This document shows, piece after piece, positions 1 through 9,170 of a stretch of DNA of 64,000 nt. The translations under genes were made by a program, and so were the position numbers. The notes under the pieces are model-generated. The model ran no database searches, was not told the origin of the DNA, and was given only the letters and a program-made list of their open reading frames with translations. Numbering within the stretch: the first letter of the stretch is position 1; every line of letters begins with the position of its first letter. The DNA comes from Pelagibacteraceae bacterium AG-390-O04 (GTDB taxonomy: Bacteria; Pseudomonadota; Alphaproteobacteria; Pelagibacterales; Pelagibacteraceae). The stretch spans positions 98,752 to 162,751 of the forward strand of contig QCHE01000001.1 in the NCBI GenBank assembly GCA_003278065.1. Direction: 5' to 3'.

Positions 1-1625
1 ATTCAACTGAAGATATTTATCACGCAGATCTATTTTTAGTTATTGGTGCAAATCCAACAAATGCACATCCTGTTACTGGGGCTAAAATTAAACAACAAGT
101 AATGAAAGGAAAAAAACTTATAGTTTTAGATCCTATTACGACTGAACTTGCAAAACTTGCTGACTATCATATCAAATTAAGACCTGGAACTAACGTAGCT
201 GTACTTAATATGATGTTACATTTTATAATTAAATCAAAATTATATAATGCTGATTTTGTAAGAGATAGAACAGAAGGATTTGATAATTTCCTTAAAGAAA
301 TTGAAAGACAAGATGTTGACTATTTAGCAAAAGTTGCTGGGGTAGATAAACAACTTGTTAAAGAAGCTGCAATTGCATACGCAACTGCAAAAAATTCAAT
401 GGAGTTTCACGGTCTAGGAGTTACAGAGCACGAACAAGGTTCAAAAACAGTGATGCTTATTGCTGACCTTGCGATGATTACAGGAAATATTGGAAGAAAA
501 GGTGTAGGAGTAAATCCTTTAAGAGGACAAAATAATGTTCAAGGTGCAGCAGACATGGGATGTCAGCCTCATCAAGGTGCAGGATACTTTGAAGTTTCAG
601 ATGAAAAAAATCAAAAATTCTATACTGAAAAATATGGTGTAACACACCCAACAAAACCTGGTTTAAAAATCCCTCAAATGTTTGAGGCAGCAATTAATAA
701 AGAACTAAAAGGCGTGTGGATTATTGGTGAGGACATAGTTCAAACAGATCCAAATAGTGCTCATGTAATTGAAGCTATGAACTCCTTAGAACTTTTAGTA
801 GTTCAAGAAATATTTATGAGTGAAACAGCAAAATTAGCTACAGTGGTTCTTCCTGGAACTACTTTTTTAGAAAAAGATGGGACTTTCACTAACACTGAAA
901 GAAGAGTGCAAAAAGTTAACAGAGCAGTTCCTCCTTTACCAGGTACTAAACCCGATGGAGTTATAGTAACGGATATGATGCAGAAACTTGGATTTGATCA
1001 ACCTACTTATGATGCAGATCAAGTATTAGCAGAAATTGCTGATATTGTTCCATTCTTTAAAGGAATTACTAGAGAAAGATTAGGAAAAATGGGTTTACAG
1101 TGGCCTGTAAAAGAAGATGGAACAGATACTCAAATATTACACACTGAAGAATTCAAACTAGGAAAAGGTAGATTGAAAAATTTTGATTGGAAAGAATCAT
1201 CTGAAATTGAGGCTAATCATAAAGAATACCCTCTAATATTAACAACTAGTAGAGTTTTACAACACTATAATGCTGCTACCATGACAAGAAGAACTAGTAA
1301 TATTAATATTGTTGATGAAGATGTTCTGTTAATTCACCCTAAAGATGCAGCAAATAGAGATTTAAATACGGGTGATATTGGAAGACTGTATTCAGGAAGA
1401 GGAGAAGTTGCTTTAAAAGTAGAAGTAACTGATAAAGTAAAAGAAGGTATAGTTTTTACAACATTTCATTTCCCTGAACATATGGTAAACATGGTAACAG
1501 GTCATGGAAAAGATGAAGAAACTATGTGTGCAGAGTACAAGGTTTCATCTGTTCAAGTTCAAAAAATTTCAAATCAGTTTAAAACTGAAATACAACCAAA
1601 AGAAAATCAAGCTGAAGTAAGCTAA
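1..1625 (+). CDS. fdhA: Formate dehydrogenase alpha subunit (molybdopterin oxidoreductase), 3' part
   Basis: The reading frame is open to the window edge (first full codon at base 3), so this is the C-terminal 540 residues of a larger protein. It reads GANPTNAHPVTGAKIK, then NPLRGQNNVQGAADMG and QPHQGAGY, which are typical of the molybdopterin-binding region of cytoplasmic formate dehydrogenases. The last ~120 residues form the molydopterin-dinucleotide binding domain (TTSRVLQHYNAATMTRRT). The family oxidises formate to CO2 and passes electrons through Fe-S centres to NAD or a membrane carrier. The N-terminal Fe-S domains and the catalytic Cys/Sec lie outside the window. The first ATG in view, at 102, is internal. 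selO follows after 5 bp. Confidence 0.9.
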   Translation, partial: STEDIYHADLFLVIGANPTNAHPVTGAKIKQQVMKGKKLIVLDPITTELAKLADYHIKLRPGTNVAVLNMMLHFIIKSKLYNADFVRDRTEGFDNFLKEIERQDVDYLAKVAGVDKQLVKEAAIAYATAKNSMEFHGLGVTEHEQGSKTVMLIADLAMITGNIGRKGVGVNPLRGQNNVQGAADMGCQPHQGAGYFEVSDEKNQKFYTEKYGVTHPTKPGLKIPQMFEAAINKELKGVWIIGEDIVQTDPNSAHVIEAMNSLELLVVQEIFMSETAKLATVVLPGTTFLEKDGTFTNTERRVQKVNRAVPPLPGTKPDGVIVTDMMQKLGFDQPTYDADQVLAEIADIVPFFKGITRERLGKMGLQWPVKEDGTDTQILHTEEFKLGKGRLKNFDWKESSEIEANHKEYPLILTTSRVLQHYNAATMTRRTSNINIVDEDVLLIHPKDAANRDLNTGDIGRLYSGRGEVALKVEVTDKVKEGIVFTTFHFPEHMVNMVTGHGKDEETMCAEYKVSSVQVQKISNQFKTEIQPKENQAEVS

Positions 1626-1630
1626 TTAAA

Positions 1631-3079
1631 ATGACCATAGGATGGCATTTTAATAATACTTATTCAAAACTATCAGATACTTTTAGAGAAGAAATAAAAC
1701 CTATTCCTGTAAATAATCCTGAATTGATAATATTAAATGGAAGTTTAGCCTCTGAATTAAATCTTGATTTTTCTAAAATTGATAAAAAAGAACTTTCAAA
1801 AATTTTTTCAGGAAATGTATTGCCAAATGGAAGTAATTCTATAGCGCAGGCTTATGCGGGCCATCAATTTGGTCATTTTACAATGCTTGGAGATGGTAGA
1901 GCGGTATTAATTGGTGAACATACAACAAAAGCAAATAAGAAATATGATATTCAATTTAAAGGTTCAGGCAAAACTGCATTTTCAAGAAATGGCGACGGTC
2001 GCGCAGCTCTAGGTCCCATGTTAAGAGAATATATAATTAGTGAAGCTATGAATGCTTTAAATATTCCTACTACTCGAAGTTTGGCAGTGATAAAAACTGG
2101 TGAAAATATTCAAAGAGAGACAACTTTACAGGGTGCAATCCTAACTCGTGTTGCCTCTAGTCATATCAGAGTTGGTACTTTTCAATATATCGCAGCAAGA
2201 CAAAAAGAGAATGAAATGAAAACTTTATTGGATTATACAATTGATAGACATTATCCTGAAATCAAAGACTCAAATAATCAAGCTTTAGATTTATTAAATC
2301 TTTTAATGGAACAGCAATGTAATTTAGTTGTTAATTGGATGCGTGTTGGTTTTATTCATGGAGTGATGAATACTGATAACATGACAATTTCTGGGGAGAC
2401 AATTGATTATGGCCCTTGTGCATTTATGGATACGTATGATCCAAAGACTGTTTTTAGTTCAATAGATCAAATGGGTAGATATGCTTATTGTAATCAACCT
2501 ATTATTACAAAATGGAACTTAGCTAGATTTGCAGAATGCTTGGTTCCTTTAATCGATAAAGATCAAGATAAAGCTGTTAAAATAGCAACAGAGACAATTA
2601 ATTCTTTTGAAAAAAAATATGAAGAAAAATGGATGGATATGATGAGAAATAAATTAGGATTATTTGGATTAGATGAAAAAGATAAATTTTTAATTTTAGA
2701 TCTTTTAACCTGGATGCATGAAAAGAAAGCAGATTACACAAATACCTTTTGTCATTTAATGGATCTTGATCCGAAAAAAGATAAATTATTTGATGATAAT
2801 GATTTGGTAAACTGGAAGAAAAGATGGAAAGAAAGATTATCTCAAAATAACGATTCACCAAATAAATATTTAGAATTGATGAAAAATAACAATCCATTAG
2901 TTATTCCAAGAAACCACAAAGTTGAAGAGGCTTTAGAGGCAGCTGAAAAAAATGATTTAAAGCCTCTTAATAGGCTTATAGAAATTTTAAAATATCCATA
3001 TACTCAGAAAAATGATATTCTTGATTATCAAACACCATCTGCTTCAGATGAAAAATATCAAACTTTTTGTGGAACTTAA
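1631..3079 (+). CDS. selO: SelO family protein adenylyltransferase (YdiU/UPF0061)
   Basis: At 482 residues this is the usual length for bacterial SelO, a pseudokinase-fold enzyme that AMPylates proteins and is linked to redox stress. Visible family blocks are QAYAGHQFGHFTMLGDGRA (res ~73-91), KGSGKTAFSRNGDGRAALGP (~110-129) and the metal and catalytic loop HGVMNTDN (243-250) followed by IDYGP. The penultimate block ends FCGT, so a cysteine sits near the C-terminus where many homologues have a Cys or selenocysteine redox site. It starts 5 bp after the formate dehydrogenase stop and is probably co-transcribed. Its stop abuts the stop of the convergent flavoprotein with no spacer. The family call is firm; the targets are unknown. 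Confidence 0.93.
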   Translation: MTIGWHFNNTYSKLSDTFREEIKPIPVNNPELIILNGSLASELNLDFSKIDKKELSKIFSGNVLPNGSNSIAQAYAGHQFGHFTMLGDGRAVLIGEHTTKANKKYDIQFKGSGKTAFSRNGDGRAALGPMLREYIISEAMNALNIPTTRSLAVIKTGENIQRETTLQGAILTRVASSHIRVGTFQYIAARQKENEMKTLLDYTIDRHYPEIKDSNNQALDLLNLLMEQQCNLVVNWMRVGFIHGVMNTDNMTISGETIDYGPCAFMDTYDPKTVFSSIDQMGRYAYCNQPIITKWNLARFAECLVPLIDKDQDKAVKIATETINSFEKKYEEKWMDMMRNKLGLFGLDEKDKFLILDLLTWMHEKKADYTNTFCHLMDLDPKKDKLFDDNDLVNWKKRWKERLSQNNDSPNKYLELMKNNNPLVIPRNHKVEEALEAAEKNDLKPLNRLIEILKYPYTQKNDILDYQTPSASDEKYQTFCGT

Positions 3080-4183
3080 TTAAAGAACATAAGGTTCAGG
3101 TCTTGCTTCTTTCCCTAAAACCCTTTCAACAGCCATATTAGAAATATCAATTGATTGATATGCGCCAGTAGTAATTAACTCTGTCAAAGCTCTACCAATC
3201 CCAGGTGCTTGCATAAGACCCCTACCTGTAAAACCTGTAGCTAAATAAACATTTTCAAATTTAGGATGTTTTCCAACTACCGCATTATTATCAAGTCTGT
3301 TACAATCGTAATAACCTGCCCATCCTCCAGTTAATTTAAGTTCTTCCATTGCTGGAATTCTTTGGGCTAATGCTGGCCAAACAAGTTCTTCAAAATCGTC
3401 CCAAGCAGGTTCTAAATCTTCAGCATCAAAAACAGATTTTGGTGACCCAGCTAAATACTCTTTACCTTCAGGTCTCCAATAAACTCCTGTTGTCAAATCT
3501 CCAGTTAATGGCATTTCAGGAATATGTTTTGGACATTTAACTCTAAATACAGTGTGTTTTTGTGGTTCAACTGGAATATCTTCTAATAATTCTTTTGTCC
3601 AACACCCGGCAGCAGAAATAATTGTCTTAGCTTTTATCTCAGATAAAGATTTTACTTCACCTTTCACAAATTGGGCACCAAGTTCCATTGCCTTACTTTT
3701 CAATGCTCCATGAAACATGAATGGATCAATCCATCCTTCGCTTTGATTGTCTGTAAACGTTGCTGTTTCAATCCCATCACTGTTTATGTATGGAAAAAAT
3801 TTTGATAGTTCTGACCCTTTAATATTCTTTGTACCAGCCTCACAAGCTTTATGATTTTCTAAAGCTCTATATTGTTCTTCAGCATGTTCAGGTCCAAACA
3901 TTAATAGATATCCATTAGTCACCATGCTGGCTGTTGGTTTAGGATTTTTTTCAGTTTTAAGTAATTCTGGTATTTGAAAAATAAATTCTCTAGCAAATTT
4001 TCCTAGTAAGATGTTTTCCGTTTGAAAAAATTGTCTTCTAAAACCACCAAGAGATAATGGGAATGAAGCAGTTTTATAAGTAGGGTCTCTTTCAATTACC
4101 TTAACTTTTCTGCCCTCTTTAGAGAGGAAGTATGCAGTGGCTGTACCAATAATTCCACCACCAACTATAACAACATCATCCAT
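3080..4183 (-). CDS. FAD-dependent oxidoreductase, DAO family (FOXRED1-like)
   Basis: This is a 367-residue flavoprotein of the glycine/D-amino-acid oxidase fold. The N-terminal Rossmann motif is VVIVGGGIIGTATAYFLS (res ~4-21) with an acidic residue at the end of strand 2 (VKVIERD). The C-terminal FAD-contacting block is YLATGFTGRGLMQAPGIGRA. GVYWRPEG and GGWAGYYDCNRLDNNAVVG resemble FOXRED1 and related sarcosine/dimethylglycine-type oxidases. The substrate is probably a secondary amine or N-methylated amino acid, but the sequence does not fix it. It lies just downstream of tspO on the same strand (1-bp gap) and could be read from the same message. No signal peptide or membrane segment is seen. 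Confidence 0.8.
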   Translation of the reverse strand: MDDVVIVGGGIIGTATAYFLSKEGRKVKVIERDPTYKTASFPLSLGGFRRQFFQTENILLGKFAREFIFQIPELLKTEKNPKPTASMVTNGYLLMFGPEHAEEQYRALENHKACEAGTKNIKGSELSKFFPYINSDGIETATFTDNQSEGWIDPFMFHGALKSKAMELGAQFVKGEVKSLSEIKAKTIISAAGCWTKELLEDIPVEPQKHTVFRVKCPKHIPEMPLTGDLTTGVYWRPEGKEYLAGSPKSVFDAEDLEPAWDDFEELVWPALAQRIPAMEELKLTGGWAGYYDCNRLDNNAVVGKHPKFENVYLATGFTGRGLMQAPGIGRALTELITTGAYQSIDISNMAVERVLGKEARPEPYVL

Positions 4184-4184
4184 A

Positions 4185-4652
4185 TTAATTTAATATATAT
4201 AAGTTTAAATTGAGAAATAGTGCATAGCAACTCCAAAGTAAATAGGGAATCATTAAGTACGAACTTACTTTATTGACACGTTTAAATTTTAAAATGAGAA
4301 TAATTATCAGAATAATAAGAATCAAAAGTATAATTAGAGCTAATAAAATTTGGTGTAAGCCAAAAAAAACAATACTCCAAGTTGTATTGAAAACTATGTG
4401 AATAAAATAAATATAGATTGTATTCATCTCTCTATTTTTACTATGCCAATAAAACCAGATGGCTAATGTCATCATTAAATATAAAGTAGTCCAGACTGGA
4501 GCAAAAACCCAATCAGGTGGATTATAATTTGATTTTATGAGCTGTGAATACCAAGGTTCTTTAAAGCTAATTGTCGCCATTCCTCCAATAAACGAAGCAG
4601 AATATGTAATAAGAAAGAAAAGAATAAATGATATAAATTTATTTTTTAACAT
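4185..4652 (-). CDS. tspO: TspO/MBR family membrane protein
   Basis: This is a TspO/translocator-protein family member with five predicted membrane segments. The family signature is visible as WYSQLIKSNYNPPDWVFAPVW and TLYLMMTLAIWFYW. In other bacteria TspO binds porphyrins or tetrapyrroles and affects oxygen- or light-dependent gene expression. A TTG at 4667 would add five residues. I chose the ATG at 4652 because an AAGGAA ribosome-binding sequence lies just before it and the protein then opens with a normal MLKNKF membrane start. It is divergent from the SDR with only 21 bp between start codons, and is followed at once by the FAD oxidoreductase. About 155 residues, normal for the family. 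Confidence 0.88.
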   Translation of the reverse strand: MLKNKFISFILFFLITYSASFIGGMATISFKEPWYSQLIKSNYNPPDWVFAPVWTTLYLMMTLAIWFYWHSKNREMNTIYIYFIHIVFNTTWSIVFFGLHQILLALIILLILIILIIILILKFKRVNKVSSYLMIPYLLWSCYALFLNLNLYILN

Positions 4653-4673
4653 ATTTCCTTTATACAATAAATT

Positions 4674-5435
4674 ATGTCAGAAAAAAAAGTTATTTGGATC
4701 ACAGGTGCTAGTAGTGGGATAGGCAAGGCTGCAGCTATTAAGTTTGCACAAAATGGATGGATAGTTGCCGCATCTGCAAGGAGAGAAAGTTTATTAAATG
4801 AGCTTAAAAAAATTAATGAAAATATTCATCCCTTTCCTTTAGATGTTACTGATATTAATAAATGTAAATTAGTTGCAACAAATATAATTAACCAATTTAA
4901 AAATATTGATATTTGTTTATTCAGTACTGGAATGCATGATCCAAAGTCAGAAAAAAAATTTAATTTAGAAAAAATAAGGGAAATTATGGAAGTAAATTAT
5001 TTTGGAACAATTAATTCTATAAATTCTATATATAATTATTTTTCTGAAAAAAAAAATGGTCAAATATCAATAATTTCCTCAGTAGCTGGGTACCGAGGTT
5101 TACCTGCGGCTGGTGCTTATTGTGCTTCTAAATCTGCACTTACTACTTTTGCAGAAAGTTTAAACTTTGACATGCGGATGAAAAATGTACGAGTATCGTT
5201 GGTAAGTCCTGGTTTCATCAAGACACCAATGACAGATCAAAATGACTTTCCAATGCCAATGATTAAATCTCCTGAATTTGCTGCAAATGAAATTTATAAA
5301 GGTTTAACTGTGAAAAAAGGTTTTGAAATACACTTTCCAAAAGTTTTTACATATTTTATGAAATTTTTACAAATATTGCCTAGTGGTGTTTATTTTAAAT
5401 TAGTTTCTAAGGGTATGAAAAAAATCGATTACTAA
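4674..5435 (+). CDS. Short-chain dehydrogenase/reductase (SDR) family
   Basis: This 253-residue classical SDR has the cofactor motif TGASSGIG (res ~10-17), a catalytic serine in ISSVAG (~138) and the YxxxK pair in GAYCASKSAL (~151-155). Substrate and cofactor cannot be read with confidence; an Arg after strand 2 (ASARRE) suggests NADP(H). A TATACAAT element ends only a few bases upstream of the ATG, so the mRNA may be nearly leaderless. In other proteobacteria an SDR of this kind sits with DUF3833, CFA synthase, DUF1365 and FAD amine-oxidase genes. Here it is convergent with DUF3833, sharing a four-base CTAA that holds both stop codons. Confidence 0.88.
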   Translation: MSEKKVIWITGASSGIGKAAAIKFAQNGWIVAASARRESLLNELKKINENIHPFPLDVTDINKCKLVATNIINQFKNIDICLFSTGMHDPKSEKKFNLEKIREIMEVNYFGTINSINSIYNYFSEKKNGQISIISSVAGYRGLPAAGAYCASKSALTTFAESLNFDMRMKNVRVSLVSPGFIKTPMTDQNDFPMPMIKSPEFAANEIYKGLTVKKGFEIHFPKVFTYFMKFLQILPSGVYFKLVSKGMKKIDY

Positions 5436-5989
5436 TCTTTTACAAAAACTACCGTTAACTCTGCTACTTTAATTCCAAATTTTGTCATTGTTGCTCTGTT
5501 TATAGCAACTCTTTCATCTTGTTTAAAAATCCAATCATCAAAAGTTATTTTCATTTCCTTGCCTTTAACAGGAACTAAAAGAACATACTCAAACTTAAAT
5601 GCTGGACCATAAGAATATCCCTTTGCTTTTCCAACAACATCTCCTGCTGTACCCTCATAGTTATTTTCATCAATTTTCGTAATTTGCCATTGTCTATTTT
5701 GAATTTCACCATCATCCCAATTAAATTTTTCATCAAGTATCAATTGTTTTCCATCCCATTTGCCATTTAAGTCAGCAGAAAATTGTCTTGTAACTTTACC
5801 AGATCTATTTTGAAGCACGCCCCAAGCTTTTACATCTCCAGATAGGTATTCCTCAATAATTAACCTTGGTTCTTTATTTTTAAAATCTTCAGGTTTCATA
5901 GAGCTATTTTTTGTACAACTTGTAAATAACATTACAGAAATTATCAATAAAATTGATTTTAAATATTTTATGTCACGCATAGTTTTCAT
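5432..5989 (-). CDS. DUF3833 family lipoprotein
   Basis: The protein has 185 residues with an N-terminal hydrophobic stretch and a lipobox-like LFTSC (Cys ~25), so it is probably a lipoprotein processed by signal peptidase II. The body is a lipocalin-like beta-rich domain (DLNGKWDGKQLILDEKF, WQITKIDENNYEGTAGD, YVLLVPVKGKEMKITFDDW) that matches DUF3833 as I know it. Function is undetermined. DUF3833 recurs beside CFA synthase, DUF1365 and FAD amine-oxidase genes in light-induced clusters, which suggests a role in modifying or carrying lipid. It follows the CFA synthase gene on the same strand by 4 bp and is probably the last gene of that operon. Confidence 0.78.
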   Translation of the reverse strand: MKTMRDIKYLKSILLIISVMLFTSCTKNSSMKPEDFKNKEPRLIIEEYLSGDVKAWGVLQNRSGKVTRQFSADLNGKWDGKQLILDEKFNWDDGEIQNRQWQITKIDENNYEGTAGDVVGKAKGYSYGPAFKFEYVLLVPVKGKEMKITFDDWIFKQDERVAINRATMTKFGIKVAELTVVFVKD

Positions 5990-5993
5990 TTCC

Positions 5994-7172
5994 CTATTTA
6001 TTTTGAATTGAAAATTGTATTAAATCTATGTTCTTTGATTTAAATCCAGCTTCACAATAGCAAAGATAAAACTCCCACATTCTTCTAAATGTTGCATCAA
6101 ATCCCTGATTTTTAATTTGATCCCATTTTTTATTAAATTCGTCTCTCCATATGGACAAAGTGTTTGAATAATGATCAGCATAAGATTCGTAAGACTTTAT
6201 AGTTAAACCATTATCAGAAACATATTTATTAATACTATTCTTATTTGGAAGGAAGCCACCTGGAAAAATATATTTTTGAATAAAATCCTCTTTATTTTTA
6301 TATCTATCAAATAAAGCATCATCAATTGTAATAGCTTGAATGGCAGCTTTGCCATCTTTTGATAAATTATTTTTTATAGTTTTAAAATAACTCTCTAAAT
6401 AATTTTGACCCACAGCTTCAATCATTTCTATTGATGCTATTGAATTATATTTATTCTTTAAATCCCTATAGTCTTTAATCTCAATATTAACTTTTTCATT
6501 TAAACCACAATTGTGAATTCTTTGTTTAGCATACTCAAACTGTTTTTTTGAAATTGTAATGCAATCAAGTTTGACATCATATTTTTTTCCAAGATATTCG
6601 GCAAAACCTCCCCATCCACATCCTATTTCTAAAACTTTATCACCACTGCTAGGTTTGATTAAATCTATTAGTTTTTGATATTTATTGTTTTGTGCATCTG
6701 ATAAATTTTTATTATCTTTGTCAAAAATAGCACTTGAATAAGTCAATGTCTTATCAAGCCATAAAGAGAAAAATTCATTTCCTAGATCATAATGCCTAGC
6801 TATATTTTCTTTACTTCTATTTTTTGTATTCTTAATAAAAATATTTTTTAAAAAATTAATAAATGGAAAATCTAGTAAACCTGAAAATTTATGGATTTGA
6901 TTTATGTTTCTAGCTGTAACTTCTATTAAATTTGATAAATTATTAGTCTCAAATTCATTTTTCATATAAGATTCTGCGAACCCAACACTTCCTCCTTTTA
7001 TAAGATTAAAAGTGAAATTTGTTTTTTTTATTTTAAGATTTGCTTTTAATTGGTCATTCGGATTACCAAATTTAAAAAACTCACCATCATGATTAGTTAT
7101 TTCTAGGTATCCATATTTTATATTGTTTAAAGAACTAAAAACAATTTTGTCTGAAATCTTAAATAAATTCAT
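5994..7172 (-). CDS. cfa: Cyclopropane-fatty-acyl-phospholipid synthase family methyltransferase
   Basis: This 392-residue protein belongs to the CFA/mycolic acid synthase family, which transfers a methyl group from S-adenosylmethionine to unsaturated phospholipid acyl chains. Visible features are RHYDLGNEFFSLWLDKTLTY (res ~126-145), the SAM motif VLEIGCGWGG (~180-189), SIEMIEAVG, the PGGFLP block, and the C-terminal YLCYCEAGF block. Family members in photo-oxidative stress clusters can make products other than cyclopropanes, so the exact product is open. Its ATG overlaps the last base of the DUF1365 frame, which indicates translational coupling. Length is normal. Confidence 0.9.
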   Translation of the reverse strand: MNLFKISDKIVFSSLNNIKYGYLEITNHDGEFFKFGNPNDQLKANLKIKKTNFTFNLIKGGSVGFAESYMKNEFETNNLSNLIEVTARNINQIHKFSGLLDFPFINFLKNIFIKNTKNRSKENIARHYDLGNEFFSLWLDKTLTYSSAIFDKDNKNLSDAQNNKYQKLIDLIKPSSGDKVLEIGCGWGGFAEYLGKKYDVKLDCITISKKQFEYAKQRIHNCGLNEKVNIEIKDYRDLKNKYNSIASIEMIEAVGQNYLESYFKTIKNNLSKDGKAAIQAITIDDALFDRYKNKEDFIQKYIFPGGFLPNKNSINKYVSDNGLTIKSYESYADHYSNTLSIWRDEFNKKWDQIKNQGFDATFRRMWEFYLCYCEAGFKSKNIDLIQFSIQNK

Positions 7173-7933
7173 TAGTTTTCAAAAGTAATATTATTTCTAA
7201 TTTTGATTTTTTTCTTTATGAATTTAATTCCTTTCGCCCACAATTTAAACGCTTCAAAATGTATCGCTGAGATAATTTTAAATGTCATAAGTGGGTGTTT
7301 TAAGTAAGATTTAATGAGTTCTTTTGAATTAAAATCTGCTCTTATACCATCTTGAGATGCATATAATATTTTTTCATTTGTTTGATATTGATCAATAACT
7401 ACCGAAATTTTTTCTCCAGGTTTAAGAAGTCTAAAAAAATAATTACAATTCATTTCTATAAATGGAGAAACATGGAATTTCTTTGTGCAATTATGTTGAT
7501 ATAGATTTTTTTCATCATCAACTTTAAAAATGTAAGTGTGTTGTTCCCCAAATGTATTTTTAACTTCATATAAAATACATATTAGTTTTTCATTATTGTC
7601 ATAGATATAAAAAACACTAAGTGGATTAAATACATATCCAAAAATTCTAGGATAACAGAGAAGTTTTATCTTAATATTTTTTGAATTAATCTTATTTTCA
7701 TCTAAATTTGTTTTCACCCATTCGATTAGTGATGAGCCATCTCTATTACCGTGATCTTTTTCATAAAAACTTACTACATTAAATTTGTTATATGAAAATA
7801 TATTTATTGTTTTATCTAATTGATCCAATTCGGACAAATCAATGAAGAGTGAAAAAACACTATATTTAAAAAAGTGAGTTTTAGGTTTGAATCTTTTGTG
7901 AATTACAGTTCCATTATAAATTGAGCTAGTCAT
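7172..7933 (-). CDS. DUF1365 domain-containing protein
   Basis: The protein has 253 residues. It starts SSIYNGTVIHKRFKPKTHFF, the characteristic DUF1365 opening (xVxHxRxxPxxHxFxY), and contains LLCYPRIFGYVFNPLSVFYI and the ENTFGEQHTY-like block VKNTFGEQHTY, both diagnostic. The biochemical function is not established. The family almost always neighbours an FAD amine-oxidase-like protein and a CFA synthase, so it probably takes part in the same lipid modification. It overlaps the upstream FAD protein gene by 8 bp and touches the cfa start, so the three are one translationally coupled unit. Confidence 0.88.
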   Translation of the reverse strand: MTSSIYNGTVIHKRFKPKTHFFKYSVFSLFIDLSELDQLDKTINIFSYNKFNVVSFYEKDHGNRDGSSLIEWVKTNLDENKINSKNIKIKLLCYPRIFGYVFNPLSVFYIYDNNEKLICILYEVKNTFGEQHTYIFKVDDEKNLYQHNCTKKFHVSPFIEMNCNYFFRLLKPGEKISVVIDQYQTNEKILYASQDGIRADFNSKELIKSYLKHPLMTFKIISAIHFEAFKLWAKGIKFIKKKIKIRNNITFEN

Positions 7934-9164
7934 TTAAGTTTTTTAACATTTCAATAGATGATTTTATTCCATCTTCATGAAATCCATAACCAAAATAACT
8001 TCCACAGAAAAGTATATTTCTTTTATTTTGTAAATTTATAAGCTTACTTTGGAAATCTAATGCAGCTTGATCAAAATAAGGGTGTGTAAATTTTACTTTT
8101 TTTAATATTTTTGATTTATCAATTTCAAAATATGGATTTAAGGTAAGAAATATATTTTGTTCACACTTTAAGTTTTGTAATAAATTTAACCAATAAGTTA
8201 TTGAATTTTTTTCAACATCATCTTTGCTCATCAAAGAATTCCAAGAACACCAAGCTTTTTTATTTTTGGGCATAACTTTTTCATCTGTATGAATATAAGC
8301 AAAATTTTCTTTATAACTAAAATTTGATAAAATCTTTTTTTCATCCTCAGATGGGTTTTCAATAATTGAAAGAGCCTCATCTGCGTGATTTGCTAATACA
8401 ACTTTATCATAATTAAAAAATTCACTTTCACCACCATAATACAAATCTACACCAGAACTTTTGCTAATAATTTTTTTAACAGCATAATTTTTAAAATATT
8501 CACCGTTTAATTTTGAGATAATTTTTTGAACATAAGTCCTACTTCTATTTGTAACAGTATACCATTGAGGTCTATTACTTAATTTAAATAAACCATGATT
8601 TTGAAAAAATTTTAAAAAAAATTTTAATGGCATTTTATTAGACTCATATGGAGGCATTGACCAAATTGCTGAAACCATAGGTATTAAATGATAATTTATG
8701 AACTCTTTTGATAATTTATTTTTAACTAAGTATTCACCTAAAGTTATTCTTTCATCAAAATTTTTTATATCATCACATTTTTTGTAAAAATTTATAATAT
8801 CAAAAAACATTCTCAAAAATTTCAAATCAAATAAATTTGATCTATTTGAAAAAATACCATGCAAGCCTTTTCCACAATATTCAAAATTTGTATTTTCTAC
8901 TGAAACTGAAAAAGACATGTCGCTTTTTTCTATATCTATTTTATTTTCTTTAAAAAAATTAATTAAATTAGGATATGTTTTAAAATTAAAAACAATAAAA
9001 CCGATATCTACAGCAATTTTTTTTGTATCTAAATTTATATCAATAGTATGAGAATGCCCTCCAAAATGATCTTCTTTTTCAAACAAATCTACATGATGTT
9101 TTTTTGATAAGTAATAGGCAGCACTTAAGCCTGAAATTCCTGAGCCAACTACAGCAATTTTCAT
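7926..9164 (-). CDS. FAD-dependent oxidoreductase, amine-oxidase fold (NAD(P)-binding Rossmann)
   Basis: The protein has 412 residues with the N-terminal dinucleotide-binding motif IAVVGSGISGLSAAYYLS (res 3-20), an acidic residue at the end of strand 2 (DLFEKED) and FGGHSHTIDI, typical of the flavin amine oxidase/desaturase group that accompanies DUF1365. The C-terminal FAD block is FCGSYFGYGFHEDGIKSS. It is the first gene of the FAD-DUF1365-cfa-DUF3833 operon and starts 6 bp downstream of gcvP, so it may also receive transcripts from the gcv operon. The substrate is presumed to be a lipid acyl chain from gene context only. Confidence 0.82.
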   Translation of the reverse strand: MKIAVVGSGISGLSAAYYLSKKHHVDLFEKEDHFGGHSHTIDINLDTKKIAVDIGFIVFNFKTYPNLINFFKENKIDIEKSDMSFSVSVENTNFEYCGKGLHGIFSNRSNLFDLKFLRMFFDIINFYKKCDDIKNFDERITLGEYLVKNKLSKEFINYHLIPMVSAIWSMPPYESNKMPLKFFLKFFQNHGLFKLSNRPQWYTVTNRSRTYVQKIISKLNGEYFKNYAVKKIISKSSGVDLYYGGESEFFNYDKVVLANHADEALSIIENPSEDEKKILSNFSYKENFAYIHTDEKVMPKNKKAWCSWNSLMSKDDVEKNSITYWLNLLQNLKCEQNIFLTLNPYFEIDKSKILKKVKFTHPYFDQAALDFQSKLINLQNKRNILFCGSYFGYGFHEDGIKSSIEMLKNLND

Positions 9165-9170
9165 TAATTT

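Noticed and set aside
478..693. Antisense ORF within formate dehydrogenase
   Set aside because: It has no family features and mirrors the codon pattern of the sense gene; treated as a shadow.
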